Assembly: GCF_004402705.1 (NCBI RefSeq)
Contig: NZ_SOFM01000016.1
Span: 62,001-126,000 of the forward strand
Source: Cryobacterium mannosilyticum
Lineage (GTDB): Bacteria > Actinomycetota > Actinomycetes > Actinomycetales > Microbacteriaceae
Reading direction: 5' to 3'
Length of the DNA stretch: 64,000 nucleotides
Both the position numbers and the translations under genes were made by a program. Below the pieces are notes generated by a model that had not been told where the DNA came from, made no database searches, and saw nothing but the letters and a program-made list of their open reading frames with translations. Shown piece by piece: positions 1-8,338 of this stretch (the first letter of the stretch is position 1; every line of letters starts with the position of its first letter).

Positions 1-588
1 TCCCGGCCAGGCCGCGATCGCGCCGTCGCGGATGCTCAGGGTCGGGTCGGGCACCAGGGAGCCGGCCGTGACGGTGTGTGCGATGCCAAGCCCGTGGCAC
101 TGCGGGCAGGCCCCCGCTGCGGTGTTCGGTGAGAAGGAGTCGGACTCGAGGCGAACGGCGCCGGCGGGATACGTGCCCGCGCGGGAATACAGCATCCGGA
201 GCGAATTGGAAAGCGTGGTGAGCGTGCCGACCGACGACCGTGAGCTGGGGGTTCCGCGCCGCTGCTGCAGCGCGACCGCGGGCGGGAGCCCGGTGATCTC
301 GTCGACGCGTGGACTGTGTCCCTGTTGGATCAGCCGGCGGGCGTACGGGGCGACCGACTCGAGGAACCGTCGCTGGGCTTCGGCGAAGATCGTGCCGAAC
401 GCCAGGGAGGACTTGCCGGATCCGGAGACCCCGGTGAACGCGACGATCGCGTCGCGCGGCACGTCGACGTCGACGTTCCGCAGGTTGTTCTCCCGCGCGC
501 CGCGCACGCGCACGAAACCGGTGAGCGCAGGGGTGGTCGAATCGGTGGTTGCATCGGTGAGACCGGTGGGGCGAGGCGGCGTGTGCAT
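1..588 (-). CDS. UvrA-like excinuclease ATPase, N-terminal part (runs off the window)
   Basis: Amino-terminal 196 residues of a UvrA-family ABC ATPase; the 3' part lies outside the window. The first nucleotide-binding domain is visible: a conserved ARENNLRN stretch near residues 31-38, Walker A GVSGSGKSS at about 53-61, the FLESVAPYARR region typical of UvrA, SSVGT near 118-122, and the start of a zinc module with CPQC at 161-164. UvrA dimers recognise bulky DNA lesions and load UvrB. The rather short lead-in and the QQRRGTPSSRSSVGT wording look more like a UvrA paralogue (UvrA2/DrrC-like, often linked to drug resistance) than the canonical uvrA, but the diagnostic C-terminus is missing. ATG start. 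Confidence 0.85.
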   Translation of the reverse strand, partial: MHTPPRPTGLTDATTDSTTPALTGFVRVRGARENNLRNVDVDVPRDAIVAFTGVSGSGKSSLAFGTIFAEAQRRFLESVAPYARRLIQQGHSPRVDEITGLPPAVALQQRRGTPSSRSSVGTLTTLSNSLRMLYSRAGTYPAGAVRLESDSFSPNTAAGACPQCHGLGIAHTVTAGSLVPDPTLSIRDGAIAAWPG

Positions 589-800
589 CCGGACGACTCT
601 AGTGGGCGCGGCTGGTCGATACCCGTGCACGGCCGCAGCGGAGCTATCATAGGGGTTGCGATCCCGTCCACTGATGGTGGTGGGTCGGTGGGACATCTCT
701 CGTGCAGTCCGATGCCAAACCGTGACAATCTCGATCGTTCGTTCATTGAACAAGGCTCAGCGGCGTGCCGTTCACTTCACGTTTGAGACTGAGAGACCCA

Positions 801-926
801 TTGGCCGATTCCACGAATAATTCAACGATCCAGTACGTTTCGGCGCTTCGATGGGCCGCACTGAAGCGGGAGTTCGTCTCTCGGCAGGGTGCGACCAGCA
901 GTGACCGGGACAAGGATCGGGGCTGA
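801..926 (+). CDS. Small protein A of a tandem paralogous pair (41 aa)
   Basis: Short reading frame from TTG with GAGAG six bases upstream. It is supported by resemblance to the next small frame: both contain the pattern L/P-RWA-x-LKR-x-(F/Y)-V-x-RQG (here LRWAALKREFVSRQG, residues about 16-30). The first residues also match in style (LADSTNNST against VADPSATDAT), which favours this TTG; an in-frame GTG at 765 is an alternative start. The protein is hydrophilic, with no signal peptide or membrane segment. I do not recognise a named family. The pair lies in the 550-bp gap between the uvrA-like gene and the XRE-cupin gene, and the conserved core could be a short amphipathic, partner-binding helix. 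Confidence 0.5.
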   Translation: MADSTNNSTIQYVSALRWAALKREFVSRQGATSSDRDKDRG

Positions 927-934
927 GAGCAACA

Positions 935-1111
935 GTGGCTGACCCGTCCGCAACCGACGCGACGCAACCGTCGCCGGTCAATCAGGTGTCATTGCCGCGC
1001 TGGGCGGAACTCAAGCGCGCGTATGTCGCGCGGCAGGGCAAGGACCACGGCGGGCCGACGGCGGGCGCGGAAAACGCGGCCGACCCGGACCCGATCGCCC
1101 CGGAGAGCTGA
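935..1111 (+). CDS. Small protein B of a tandem paralogous pair (58 aa)
   Basis: Begins at GTG eight bases after the stop of the preceding small gene and ends with TGA. Residues about 20-35 read LPRWAELKRAYVARQG, the same core as its upstream neighbour, after an acidic, low-complexity N-terminus; the tail is rich in Ala, Asp and Pro. Conservation of the core at protein level between two adjacent frames, with different flanking DNA, argues that both are translated. No transmembrane segment, Cys cluster or known domain is visible. Function unknown; tandem duplication suggests dosage or a hetero-partner arrangement. Confidence 0.55.
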   Translation: MADPSATDATQPSPVNQVSLPRWAELKRAYVARQGKDHGGPTAGAENAADPDPIAPES

Positions 1112-1136
1112 CCCTACCCGTCTCCGACTCGGCGGC

Positions 1137-1685
1137 TTACGGGGCAGGTGCCAGCATCCAGAGCACTTCGCATTCCTCGGCGGCCGATGCGTTGCGCCAG
1201 GTGTGCGGGTCACGGCCACGGAAGGTCATCGCGTCGCCGGCCTCGAGGGAGAACGTCTCCTCACCGATGACGATGACCAGGGTGCCGCGCAGAACATAGG
1301 CGAACTCGATCTCGGTGTCCAGCACGTAGAGGTCCAGGCCGGCCGAGCCGCCGGGGTCGATGACCGAGCGGATGACCTCGACCTGGCTTTGGTTGCCGGG
1401 CGTCAGCAGGCTCTCGGTGGCGCCCCTCCCGCCGAAATTGATCGGCGAGCCGTGCCCTGCGCGCACGATCTGGGTCGGGGGCGCCTCGAACAGCTCACCG
1501 ACCCGCAGGCCGACGGCGTCGCAGATGGCGACCAGGGTGGCAACGGACGGCGAGACCTGGTCGCGCTCCAGCCTGCTGACGAATCCCTGGGTGATCCCGG
1601 CGCTGGTGGCGACGGCCTCGAGGGTAAGGCCTTTGCCCAGCCGCGCCGCGCGCAGCCGCGCGCCGATCGGAACCTGTCGCGCCAT
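1137..1685 (-). CDS. XRE-family regulator with C-terminal cupin domain
   Basis: A 182-residue transcription factor. Residues about 7-61 form an XRE helix-turn-helix (IGARLRAARLGKGLTLEAVA, then ITQGFVSRLERDQVSPSVATL); residues about 105-180 are a small beta-barrel cupin (SLEAGDAMTFRGRDPHTWRN), presumably the effector-binding part. AGGGA lies seven bases before the ATG. The gene starts 8 bp after the cyclase stop, so the two are probably one transcript, and the permease and NTF2-like gene are divergent. By analogy with other XRE-cupin regulators next to catabolic genes, it likely controls this small regulon. The imperfect dyad at 2361-2375 is a candidate binding site. Confidence 0.85.
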   Translation of the reverse strand: MARQVPIGARLRAARLGKGLTLEAVATSAGITQGFVSRLERDQVSPSVATLVAICDAVGLRVGELFEAPPTQIVRAGHGSPINFGGRGATESLLTPGNQSQVEVIRSVIDPGGSAGLDLYVLDTEIEFAYVLRGTLVIVIGEETFSLEAGDAMTFRGRDPHTWRNASAAEECEVLWMLAPAP

Positions 1686-1693
1686 CGGAATCC

Positions 1694-2362
1694 CTACAGT
1701 TCGAGGTGCAGCGCCACCGCCCGGACCGGGGCGCCGTCTGCCGCTTCAAAGGCTATCGGTAGCAGCGAAATGACCGGTCCGTCGAAGTCGATCGAGGCGA
1801 GATTGGTGAGGTTTTCGCTGATCACACCGCCGACGTCGGCAATGAGGTGGTGCACGGGGAAGCCCTCGCCGGGGTGCGTCTCGTCGGGGGTTTCGTCGAT
1901 GTTGATGGCGTCGATCCCGAAGGTGCGGATGCCGAGGCCGATCAAGCGCGCGCACGCGCCCGCATCGAGAAAGGGATTGTCGAAGTACCGATCGGTGCCG
2001 TAGTGCGTGCTCCAGCCCGTGTGCAGGAGCACGATCACGCCGGGTGCGAGCAGGTGGGCGACGGGTTCGATCTGCCGCCAGGTGATTCGCCCGCGGGCTC
2101 CGACCTCCCTGGCGTCGACGATGACGCCCGGCCCGATGAAGCGGTCGAGCGGCAGCTCGTCCAGCTTCGGAGCGGATTCGTCGAAGTGGTACGGCGCATC
2201 CACGTGGGTGCCGGTCTGCGAGCCAATGCTCACGCTGAGGAGGTTGAAGCCGTCACGCTCGATCGTGCTGTGCACGTCGAGTACAGGCACCGGGTCACCC
2301 GGGTAGACCTGCGTGGCGGCGTTCACGACGACCGAGAGATCCACGACGCTGTTTATCTTCAT
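1694..2362 (-). CDS. Cyclase-family (KynB-like) metal-dependent hydrolase
   Basis: A 222-residue member of the cyclase family (Pfam PF04199), which includes kynurenine formamidase and isatin hydrolase. The metal-site motif appears as TGTHVDAPYHF near residues 53-63, with a further His/Glu-rich segment (DETHPGEGFPVHHL). Such enzymes hydrolyse amide or ester bonds on cyclic or N-formyl substrates using Mn or Zn. A TTG six bases upstream could also start it; I chose the ATG. No clear ribosome-binding site precedes either. With the divergent NCS1 permease (nucleobase/hydantoin-type) and an NTF2-like protein it forms a plausible uptake-and-hydrolysis set; the substrate is not identifiable. Confidence 0.85.
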   Translation of the reverse strand: MKINSVVDLSVVVNAATQVYPGDPVPVLDVHSTIERDGFNLLSVSIGSQTGTHVDAPYHFDESAPKLDELPLDRFIGPGVIVDAREVGARGRITWRQIEPVAHLLAPGVIVLLHTGWSTHYGTDRYFDNPFLDAGACARLIGLGIRTFGIDAINIDETPDETHPGEGFPVHHLIADVGGVISENLTNLASIDFDGPVISLLPIAFEAADGAPVRAVALHLEL

Positions 2363-2375
2363 AGTCAAAAACTAT
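2361..2375. promoter_or_regulatory. Dyad in divergent cyclase/permease promoter region
   Basis: ATAGT and ACTAT are perfect inverted arms around a 5-nt A-rich centre, overlapping the start of the cyclase gene in the only AT-rich stretch of the 114-bp divergent gap. It is a candidate operator for the neighbouring XRE-cupin regulator. The arms are short, so chance is possible. Confidence 0.35.
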
Positions 2376-2476
2376 TGCATGAGAGTCAAGCCAGCGGCTA
2401 GTGTCAACCCAACTTGTCCCGAGCCCCCGCTTCTCCCTCGCGCAGCATCATCCGAGAAACCCGAAGGTCGTCACAC

Positions 2477-4042
2477 ATGAGCGAAACCCCCGGCACCGGC
2501 CACGATGATGGAACGGTGGTGCTGAACGCCCGCCCGAAGGCCACCGAGGTGGAGACGCACGGGATCGACACGATTCCGCCGGCGGACCGCACCTCCACCT
2601 GGGTCGACCTGCTGAGGATCCAGTTCGGCGGAGCGAACACGTTCGCAACCGTGCTGCTCGGCACCTTCCCGATCGTGCTCGGGCTCTCCTTCTGGCAGGC
2701 TGTGCTCGCCACCGTGACCGGCGTGCTCGTCGGCACCGTCTTCCTGATGCCGATGGGGCTCTTCGGGCCCAAGACCGGCACGAACAACGCGGTGTCGTCC
2801 GGCGCGTTCTTCGGCGTGCGCGGCCGGGTCGTCGGGTCGTTCCTGTCGCTCCTCACCGCGATCGCGTTCTACTCCATCTCGGTGTGGGTGAGCGGCGACG
2901 CCCTCGTCGGGGGGCTCAACCGGCTGGCCGGCATCCCCGACTCGATCGGCCTGCGAACCCTGGTCTACGGCGTGATCGGCGTGATCGTGATCGTTGTGGT
3001 GGTCTACGGGTTCCAATTCATGCTCCTCGTGAACAAGACGGCCGTCATCGCCAACACGGCGCTGATCCTCCTGGCCGTGGTCGCCTTCTCCGGAACCTTC
3101 GACGCCGGTTACAACCCCGGGCCCGACGCGCTGGCACTCGGCGGATTCTGGCCGACGTTCGTGGGCGCGGCACTCATCGTGATGAGCAACCCGATCTCAT
3201 TCGGGGCCTTCCTCGGCGACTGGTCCCGATACATCCCCAAGAGCACGCCGCCGCGCAAGCTGCTCCTCGCGACGTTCCTCGGCCAGCTCCTCACCCTGGT
3301 GCCGTTCCTGTTCGGCGTCGCCACGGCAACCCTGGTCGCCGGCCAGGCCGATTACGTCTTCGCCCTGATCCAGGCCTCCCCGATCTGGTACGCGGTGCTG
3401 TTGATGCTGGTGGCGTTCATCGGCGGGCTGTCCACCGGCACGACCTCCCTGTATGGCACCGGCCTGGACTTTTCCTCGGTGTTCCCCACCTTCAGCCGAG
3501 TGCAGGCCACGATCGGGATCGGAGTGGTCGCGTTCCTCTTCATCCTGACCGGCCGGCTCTTCTTCGACCTCCTCGGGGCGGTCAACGCGTTCGTCGGCGC
3601 CATCATCGTGACCACCACCCCCTGGATGGTCATCATGGCGATCGGCTACGTCGTGCGCCGCGGCCACTTCGACGCCCGGAACCTCCAGGTCTTCAACAAG
3701 GGCGAAATCGGCGGCATCTACTGGTTCACCTCCGGCGTGAACTGGCGCGGGATGGTGGCGTGGATCGGAGCGGCCGCCCTCGGGCTGCTCTTCGCCAACT
3801 ATCCGCCCATCATCGTCGGACCCTTCGTCGGCCTCGGCGGCGGCATGGACCTCAGCCTGGTCACAGCGGTTGTGGCCGGGGCCGTGCTCTACCTGGGCGC
3901 ACTGTGGATTTTCCCCGAACCGCGCTACGTCTTCGGCGCGAACGGGCCACGCCTCGTCGCTGCCGTCGACGGAACCGCTCAGGAGGTCGTCACCGATCAC
4001 GGTTCGACGGCGGCCAGGGCCGCTGCCCGCAGGGCGGGGTAG
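2477..4042 (+). CDS. NCS1-family purine/cytosine-type permease
   Basis: A 521-residue polytopic membrane protein of the nucleobase:cation symporter-1 family, with about 12 hydrophobic segments. Family hallmarks are the early FGGANTFATVLLGTFPIVLGL segment, GPKTGTNNA in the next loop, and the mid-protein SNPISFGAFLGDWSRYIP. An in-frame ATG 63 bases upstream exists, but the ATG used here has AAGG at a normal distance and the MSET start suits the family. It probably imports a nucleobase, hydantoin or similar ring compound by Na+ or H+ symport. It is followed after 3 bp by the NTF2-like gene and is divergent from the cyclase and its regulator. Confidence 0.88.
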   Translation: MSETPGTGHDDGTVVLNARPKATEVETHGIDTIPPADRTSTWVDLLRIQFGGANTFATVLLGTFPIVLGLSFWQAVLATVTGVLVGTVFLMPMGLFGPKTGTNNAVSSGAFFGVRGRVVGSFLSLLTAIAFYSISVWVSGDALVGGLNRLAGIPDSIGLRTLVYGVIGVIVIVVVVYGFQFMLLVNKTAVIANTALILLAVVAFSGTFDAGYNPGPDALALGGFWPTFVGAALIVMSNPISFGAFLGDWSRYIPKSTPPRKLLLATFLGQLLTLVPFLFGVATATLVAGQADYVFALIQASPIWYAVLLMLVAFIGGLSTGTTSLYGTGLDFSSVFPTFSRVQATIGIGVVAFLFILTGRLFFDLLGAVNAFVGAIIVTTTPWMVIMAIGYVVRRGHFDARNLQVFNKGEIGGIYWFTSGVNWRGMVAWIGAAALGLLFANYPPIIVGPFVGLGGGMDLSLVTAVVAGAVLYLGALWIFPEPRYVFGANGPRLVAAVDGTAQEVVTDHGSTAARAAARRAG

Positions 4043-4045
4043 ACC

Positions 4046-4453
4046 ATGACGACCGCCCAGGACCAGACGGGCCCGGCCGCCGAGGCTCTCGCCGCAGCCG
4101 ACGCGATCATCGACGACTTCGGTCACCATCGACGGGATGCCTACTTCGCCGGGTTCGCAGCCGAGGCCTCCTTCATGTTCCACACGGTCCCGGAGCGGCT
4201 GGAAACGCGCGCCGCCTACGAGGAACTGTGGAGGGACTGGGAGCAGACCAACGGCTTCCGCGTGCTGGGCTGCACCTCGGCGAACCGGCGACTGCAACTC
4301 TTCGGCACGGTTGCCGTGTTCAGCCACGACGTGACCACCGTGCTCGAATCCGACGGGGTCCGGGAGACCCAGCATGAACGCGAGACGATCGTGCTGGAGA
4401 AGCAGGGCGGACGCTGGCTCGGAGTGCACGAGCACCTCTCCCCGGCGGTTTAG
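4046..4453 (+). CDS. NTF2-like / SnoaL-like protein
   Basis: A 135-residue cone-shaped alpha+beta protein of the NTF2/SnoaL superfamily: an N-terminal helix with the usual layout (AADAIIDDFGHHRRDAYFA), an aromatic barrel segment (ASFMFHTVPERLETRAAYEE) and a C-terminal sheet ending in WLGVHEHLS. Members act as isomerases, hydrolases or binding proteins on small cyclic molecules; no catalytic assignment is possible here. It starts 3 bp after the permease stop, so it is almost certainly co-transcribed and translationally coupled. Its stop overlaps the stop of the convergent thioesterase gene by 4 bp. Confidence 0.8.
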   Translation: MTTAQDQTGPAAEALAAADAIIDDFGHHRRDAYFAGFAAEASFMFHTVPERLETRAAYEELWRDWEQTNGFRVLGCTSANRRLQLFGTVAVFSHDVTTVLESDGVRETQHERETIVLEKQGGRWLGVHEHLSPAV

Positions 4454-5481
4454 GGCCGGCGGAAGAGTTCCACGGGCATCATCGCGAGCGGCGCCCGCAG
4501 GGCGATGAGCGCCCTGGCCTGTTCGTCGAGCGCCTTGTCCTCTGCGGTGATCAGGGTGAGCGGGGTGACCGATTCGGCGTGGCCGTCCGCCCCGATCGCC
4601 ACGAAGATGCTCATGCACGCGGTGGTGAGCTGGAGGTCGTGCGGGTTCCGCGGGCTGCCCGAGCGCACCCGGATGCTGATGTGCATGCTTCGATGACCGG
4701 TGTGGATGAGCCGGGCATCCACCTCGACGATGTGCCCGATGTGGATCGGCCTGTAGAAGTGGATGCCGCCGGAATAGACGGCTACGGCGGCCTCTGAACT
4801 CCAGGCAGCGGCGGTGGCGAATGCGGCCTCGTCGATCCAGCGCATGACCGTGCCGCCGTGGGCGTTGCCCCCCCAGTTCGCGTCGGCAGGAGCGGCGAGG
4901 AAGCGGAAGACCGTGCGCGCGGTCGTGCCGTCATCGGTATATTCCGCTGCGCGCATAATCGCTTGGATGCGCTTGCGGGGTTCGAGCCGGGCCTGCGCGT
5001 TCCGCTGCAAGGAGCGGTCCACGTCCGAGCGGGGGGTCCAGGTGGGCACCTCGCGGGGCGTGCCCGCGTCGTCGACGGCGACGAAAACGAGGATGCAGTG
5101 GGTTGCCGGACTGTATTCCCTGGCGCGCACATCCGTCGTCTCGACCGTGACGAGCACGTGCATGCTCGTGCGGCCGGTGTGGATGATGCGAGCGTGCACC
5201 TCGACGAGGTTGCCCGGCTTGATCGGCCGGGTGAAATGCACGTTGCCGACGTATGCCGTCACCGTGTCCGAAGCGCTCCAGCCGACCGCGCAGGCGTAGG
5301 CGGCCTTGTCGATCCACTCGAGCACGCTGCCGGCTGCGACCGTGGAGCCGGAGGCAGCCACGTCCTGGGGCACGGCCATGAAGCGCAGGGTGATGCGGTC
5401 GTCGGGCTCCGGGCCCCGGACGGCGCCGTCGGAATCGGGTGCCGGCGTCGGTTCGGGATTCGGTGTCATCGGTATGGTCAC
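4450..5481 (-). CDS. Acyl-CoA thioesterase with two hotdog domains
   Basis: A 343-residue protein with two consecutive hotdog folds, as in BFIT-type thioesterases. Each repeat has the G-x-V-x-x-W-I-D-x-A-A-(Y/F)-A pattern (SVLEWIDKAAYACA in the first, TVMRWIDEAAFATA in the second) and a matching VEVHARIIHTGRTSMH / VEVDARLIHTGHRSMH segment. It should hydrolyse acyl-CoAs in the cytosol. The GTG start has GGAG seven bases upstream; earlier in-frame starts would run into the unrelated MFS gene. It is convergent with the NTF2-like gene and downstream of the MFS gene on the same strand. Confidence 0.87.
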   Translation of the reverse strand: MTIPMTPNPEPTPAPDSDGAVRGPEPDDRITLRFMAVPQDVAASGSTVAAGSVLEWIDKAAYACAVGWSASDTVTAYVGNVHFTRPIKPGNLVEVHARIIHTGRTSMHVLVTVETTDVRAREYSPATHCILVFVAVDDAGTPREVPTWTPRSDVDRSLQRNAQARLEPRKRIQAIMRAAEYTDDGTTARTVFRFLAAPADANWGGNAHGGTVMRWIDEAAFATAAAWSSEAAVAVYSGGIHFYRPIHIGHIVEVDARLIHTGHRSMHISIRVRSGSPRNPHDLQLTTACMSIFVAIGADGHAESVTPLTLITAEDKALDEQARALIALRAPLAMMPVELFRRP

Positions 5482-5551
5482 GGGAACTCCAGGGGAGCCA
5501 GGTCGGGGGCTTGGTTCCAGAATCCCACGCCGGGCCGGATTGGGGAAACGT

Positions 5552-6856
5552 TCAGGTGCTGAGCCCGGCGTCCCTGCGTTGCAGCCGGATGGTGGCCCAG
5601 AGCAGGGCGAAGGCCGCGACCTGGAGGGCGACGACGGTGCCGACGAGCACCGGCACCTGGTCATAGAGCGCCCCGGCCAGCGTGCCGCCGGCGAGTGCGG
5701 CCGCGCCCTCGAATGCGGCGAAGATGCCGTACGCGGTGCCACGGTGGCCGCTCGGCACCAGGTCGGCGACCAGGGCCTTGACGGTCGACTCCTGGATGCC
5801 GGTGGCCGCGCCCCAGAGCGCGGCGCCGACGACGACGGCGCCGAGCTGGGCCGACAGGGAGAGGCCCGGCACGAAAGCGATCATCAGCGGAAGGGAGAAC
5901 AGCACCCCGGTGCCCAGCTTGTCGTAGGCGTAGCCGCTGGCCAGGGCGCCGAGGGCGGCGGCGCCCATGGCGACCGCGTAAACGAGGGGGACCGCGGCCA
6001 GCGGCAGAATCTGGGCATCCACGAGGTGGAAGGAGATCACGCCGAAGCTGACCAGTCCGACCGTGGACACTCCGACGGTTGCCGCGAACAGGTAGAACGC
6101 GCGGGGCAGCCTGAACGGCGCGGGAGGGCCCGTGGGGTCGGCCGGGTTGCCCGGGTCAGCGGGATCATCCGTCGCGCCGGACCGGGGGCGCGCGGAAACA
6201 GGGGCGCGGTCCCGGCTGCTCTCGTACACGCTGAGATCGGGCACGCGGGCGCGCATCCAGACGAGGATTCCGATCGCCACGGCGCCCGGGATGGCGAGCA
6301 CGGCGAAGGCCGGCCAGATCACGGTCGTCACGGCGATCACCGCGGAGACGACCAGTGGCCCGAGCAGCGACCCTGCCTGGTCGAGGGACTTGTGCACGGC
6401 GAAGCCGCGCCCCCTCCCGACGGCGCCGGCGGCGTTCGCGAGGAGCACGGTCTTCGCCGGGCTGCGGATGGCCTTGCCGGTGCGTTCGACCAGGATCAGG
6501 GTGCTGGCGAGAACCAGGCCGACGCTGCCGACGAACGGGGTGACGGCGAGCAGTGGAACGCAGACCGCCGTGAGGGCATAACCGGCGATCGTGAAGGTCC
6601 AGTACCGGCCGGTACGGTCCGACCAGGGGCCCGAAATGAGACGGAAGGTGAGCGCGAACGCCTCGCCCAGGCCCGTCACGACGCCGACGACCAGCGCGGA
6701 TGCCCCGAGCTGGCCGAGGAGCGGACCGGTGAGTGACTCGGCGCCATTCGAAGCCAGATCGACGACGAGGCTGACGATGCCGAAGTTGAGCACCACTCGC
6801 CAGGCCGACCACTGGCGGGCGGGCGGGTCGGCGCCGAGGGGAACGGGCTCGCCCAT
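5552..6856 (-). CDS. MFS transporter
   Basis: A 434-residue major-facilitator protein with about 12 hydrophobic helices and a long cytoplasmic loop after helix 6 (Arg/Asp/Pro-rich, residues about 205-250). The loop after helix 2 has the MFS-type GPWSDRTGRYW motif. The ATG is preceded by an excellent AGGAGG at 5 bases. Overall wording resembles drug or metabolite exporters, and no substrate can be named. It lies 70 bp upstream of the thioesterase on the same strand and could share its transcript. Confidence 0.85.
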   Translation of the reverse strand: MGEPVPLGADPPARQWSAWRVVLNFGIVSLVVDLASNGAESLTGPLLGQLGASALVVGVVTGLGEAFALTFRLISGPWSDRTGRYWTFTIAGYALTAVCVPLLAVTPFVGSVGLVLASTLILVERTGKAIRSPAKTVLLANAAGAVGRGRGFAVHKSLDQAGSLLGPLVVSAVIAVTTVIWPAFAVLAIPGAVAIGILVWMRARVPDLSVYESSRDRAPVSARPRSGATDDPADPGNPADPTGPPAPFRLPRAFYLFAATVGVSTVGLVSFGVISFHLVDAQILPLAAVPLVYAVAMGAAALGALASGYAYDKLGTGVLFSLPLMIAFVPGLSLSAQLGAVVVGAALWGAATGIQESTVKALVADLVPSGHRGTAYGIFAAFEGAAALAGGTLAGALYDQVPVLVGTVVALQVAAFALLWATIRLQRRDAGLST

Positions 6857-6925
6857 CGGTGCCTCCTGACGAAGAGGGTAGCCGGCCGGGGCGACGGCCC
6901 CGGCCGGCCGGATCTTGATCCGAGG

Positions 6926-7249
6926 CTACATCTGTCCGAGTTCGAAGATCTGCAGGCTGAACCTTCCCTTGCCTTCGCTGAGGAACGGGTGCCCCTCGGC
7001 GAGGGCCTGCGCCTCGTCGAGGCTGGCGGCTTCGACGATGCTGTACCCGGTCAGGTCGGCCGAGGCCGCGGTCGATCCGTCATCGACGACGGCAGTGCCG
7101 CCGGCGAACGGGGCGCCGCCGTCAACGAGCGCCGACCCGATCCGACCCATCCAGGCTCCCCATGCCGCGGTTTCCTTTTCACTCTGTTCAGGAGTGAACT
7201 GGTCCATCGGCGTGGCCGGGCCCTTGTAGATGTAGATGAACTTGCTCAT
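6926..7249 (-). CDS. YciI-family (YCII-related) protein
   Basis: A 107-residue dimeric alpha/beta-barrel protein of the YCII family. It shows the typical opening MSKFIYIYKGP, a central GGAPFAGGTAVV, and the SLDEAQALAEGHPF helix before the last strand. AAGGA stands 6 bases before the ATG. In actinobacteria these proteins commonly sit with SRPBCC/AHSA1 and ArsR genes, as here: it follows the SRPBCC-DinB-like fusion gene by about 95 bp on the same strand. Its biochemical role is unknown; related members have been proposed to be dehydrochlorinase- or isomerase-like. Confidence 0.85.
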   Translation of the reverse strand: MSKFIYIYKGPATPMDQFTPEQSEKETAAWGAWMGRIGSALVDGGAPFAGGTAVVDDGSTAASADLTGYSIVEAASLDEAQALAEGHPFLSEGKGRFSLQIFELGQM

Positions 7250-7342
7250 GGTGTTTCCTTCCTGTTGGTGCACCCGGCCGGGTGGCAAGGTGCCGTTTTC
7301 TTGTATGCGGTTCGCGTCGGGTGCCCGCGGCCGGGCCCCCGA

Positions 7343-8338
7343 TCACGAGGGATTCGGGCGGCCGGTGAAGGCGAGGAGCCGAGGCAGGCTCGCGGCCGAT
7401 TCCTCGAGCTCGATTGCCGGATGGAAGCTGCCGTTGCCGCGCGTCGCATCCGTGATGGTCTGGCGGGCCAGGCCGAGGATGTAGTCCGACAGAGCCGGCG
7501 CCACCACGAGCTGCTGCCCGGTCGCCGTGGCCAGGTCCCAGGCGTGCACGAGGAACTCCAAGTTCAGGATGTTCGCCGCCGTCGACGCGGGGAGGCCGCC
7601 CGGCCCGAGGTCGACCGTTCCGGCCAGCCCGCGGAGCCGGAGGGCCTCGAGGGTCTTCTTGGCCGCGTCGGCGATCCGCACCTCGGCAGGGACGGATGCT
7701 GCGGCAGCGGAGGAGGGGGCGGCGGGCTCAGGCACCCCGAGCGCCGTGCCGATCCGGGCGATCGAGTCCAGAAGGTGCGCGACGAGCTCGGCCACGGTGA
7801 AGTCCTCGCAGGGGGTCGGGACCCCCGCGTTGGCCGCGGTCACGCCTCGCAGCACCCGCTGCACGATGGCGAGGGCGGCCTCGGCGCTGGCCAGCGGGTC
7901 GATCGGGTCGGGGACGGCGGCCCACTCATCCGGGCCGACGTCACCCTCGACACCGAGGGTGACCAGGCGGCCGAGGAAGTGGTGCCAGCCCTGGGCGTGA
8001 CTTGCGGCCTGCTCGGCGGTGAGACCGTCATGCACGAGCCGCACGGTGGTGCCGCCGTCGACCGCGTCAAGGGTGATCGAGACCGTGGACGCCCCCGGCG
8101 GCAGGTCGGGGGACCCCTCCCAGCCCCAGGTGAGCACGACCCGCTTGCCCGGCTCGATCTCGGTGAAGGTGCCGGCCGCGGAATGGCCCGGCACGATGGT
8201 CCACCGGTATTCGCCACCCACCCGCAGGTCGACCCGGGCGGCCACGGTCTTCCACCGGCGCAGGCGCTCCGGCTCGGTGATCAGCCGGAAGGCGGCGTCG
8301 GGGTCGAGCGGCAGAAAGACGGTCATGTCGAACGGCAT
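7343..8338 (-). CDS. Fusion of SRPBCC (AHSA1-like) and TIGR03086/DinB-like domain
   Basis: A 331-residue fusion. Residues about 1-145 are an SRPBCC/AHSA1 ligand-binding fold (FLPLDPDAAFRLITEPERLRRW, then VVLTWGWEGSP and the C-terminal GWHHFLGRL helix). From about 155 to 325 there is a maleylpyruvate-isomerase-N/TIGR03086-type helical bundle (GVTAANAGVPTPCEDFTVAELVAHLL, then LEFLVHAWDLATATGQ). The HAWDLA His is a usual metal-site residue. These domains are normally separate proteins. The ATG overlaps the ArsR stop, so translation is coupled. The likely role is binding or modifying a small thiol- or CoA-linked compound sensed through the ArsR partner. Confidence 0.85.
   Translation of the reverse strand: MPFDMTVFLPLDPDAAFRLITEPERLRRWKTVAARVDLRVGGEYRWTIVPGHSAAGTFTEIEPGKRVVLTWGWEGSPDLPPGASTVSITLDAVDGGTTVRLVHDGLTAEQAASHAQGWHHFLGRLVTLGVEGDVGPDEWAAVPDPIDPLASAEAALAIVQRVLRGVTAANAGVPTPCEDFTVAELVAHLLDSIARIGTALGVPEPAAPSSAAAASVPAEVRIADAAKKTLEALRLRGLAGTVDLGPGGLPASTAANILNLEFLVHAWDLATATGQQLVVAPALSDYILGLARQTITDATRGNGSFHPAIELEESAASLPRLLAFTGRPNPS

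Noticed and set aside
32..652. Plus-strand frames across the left end
   Set aside because: They lie opposite the UvrA-like gene, whose Walker A and zinc motifs are unmistakable on the minus strand.
4450..5742. Longer thioesterase start upstream of 5481
   Set aside because: The extra residues are an antisense-like reading of the MFS gene end; the GTG at 5481 has GGAG and matches the family length.
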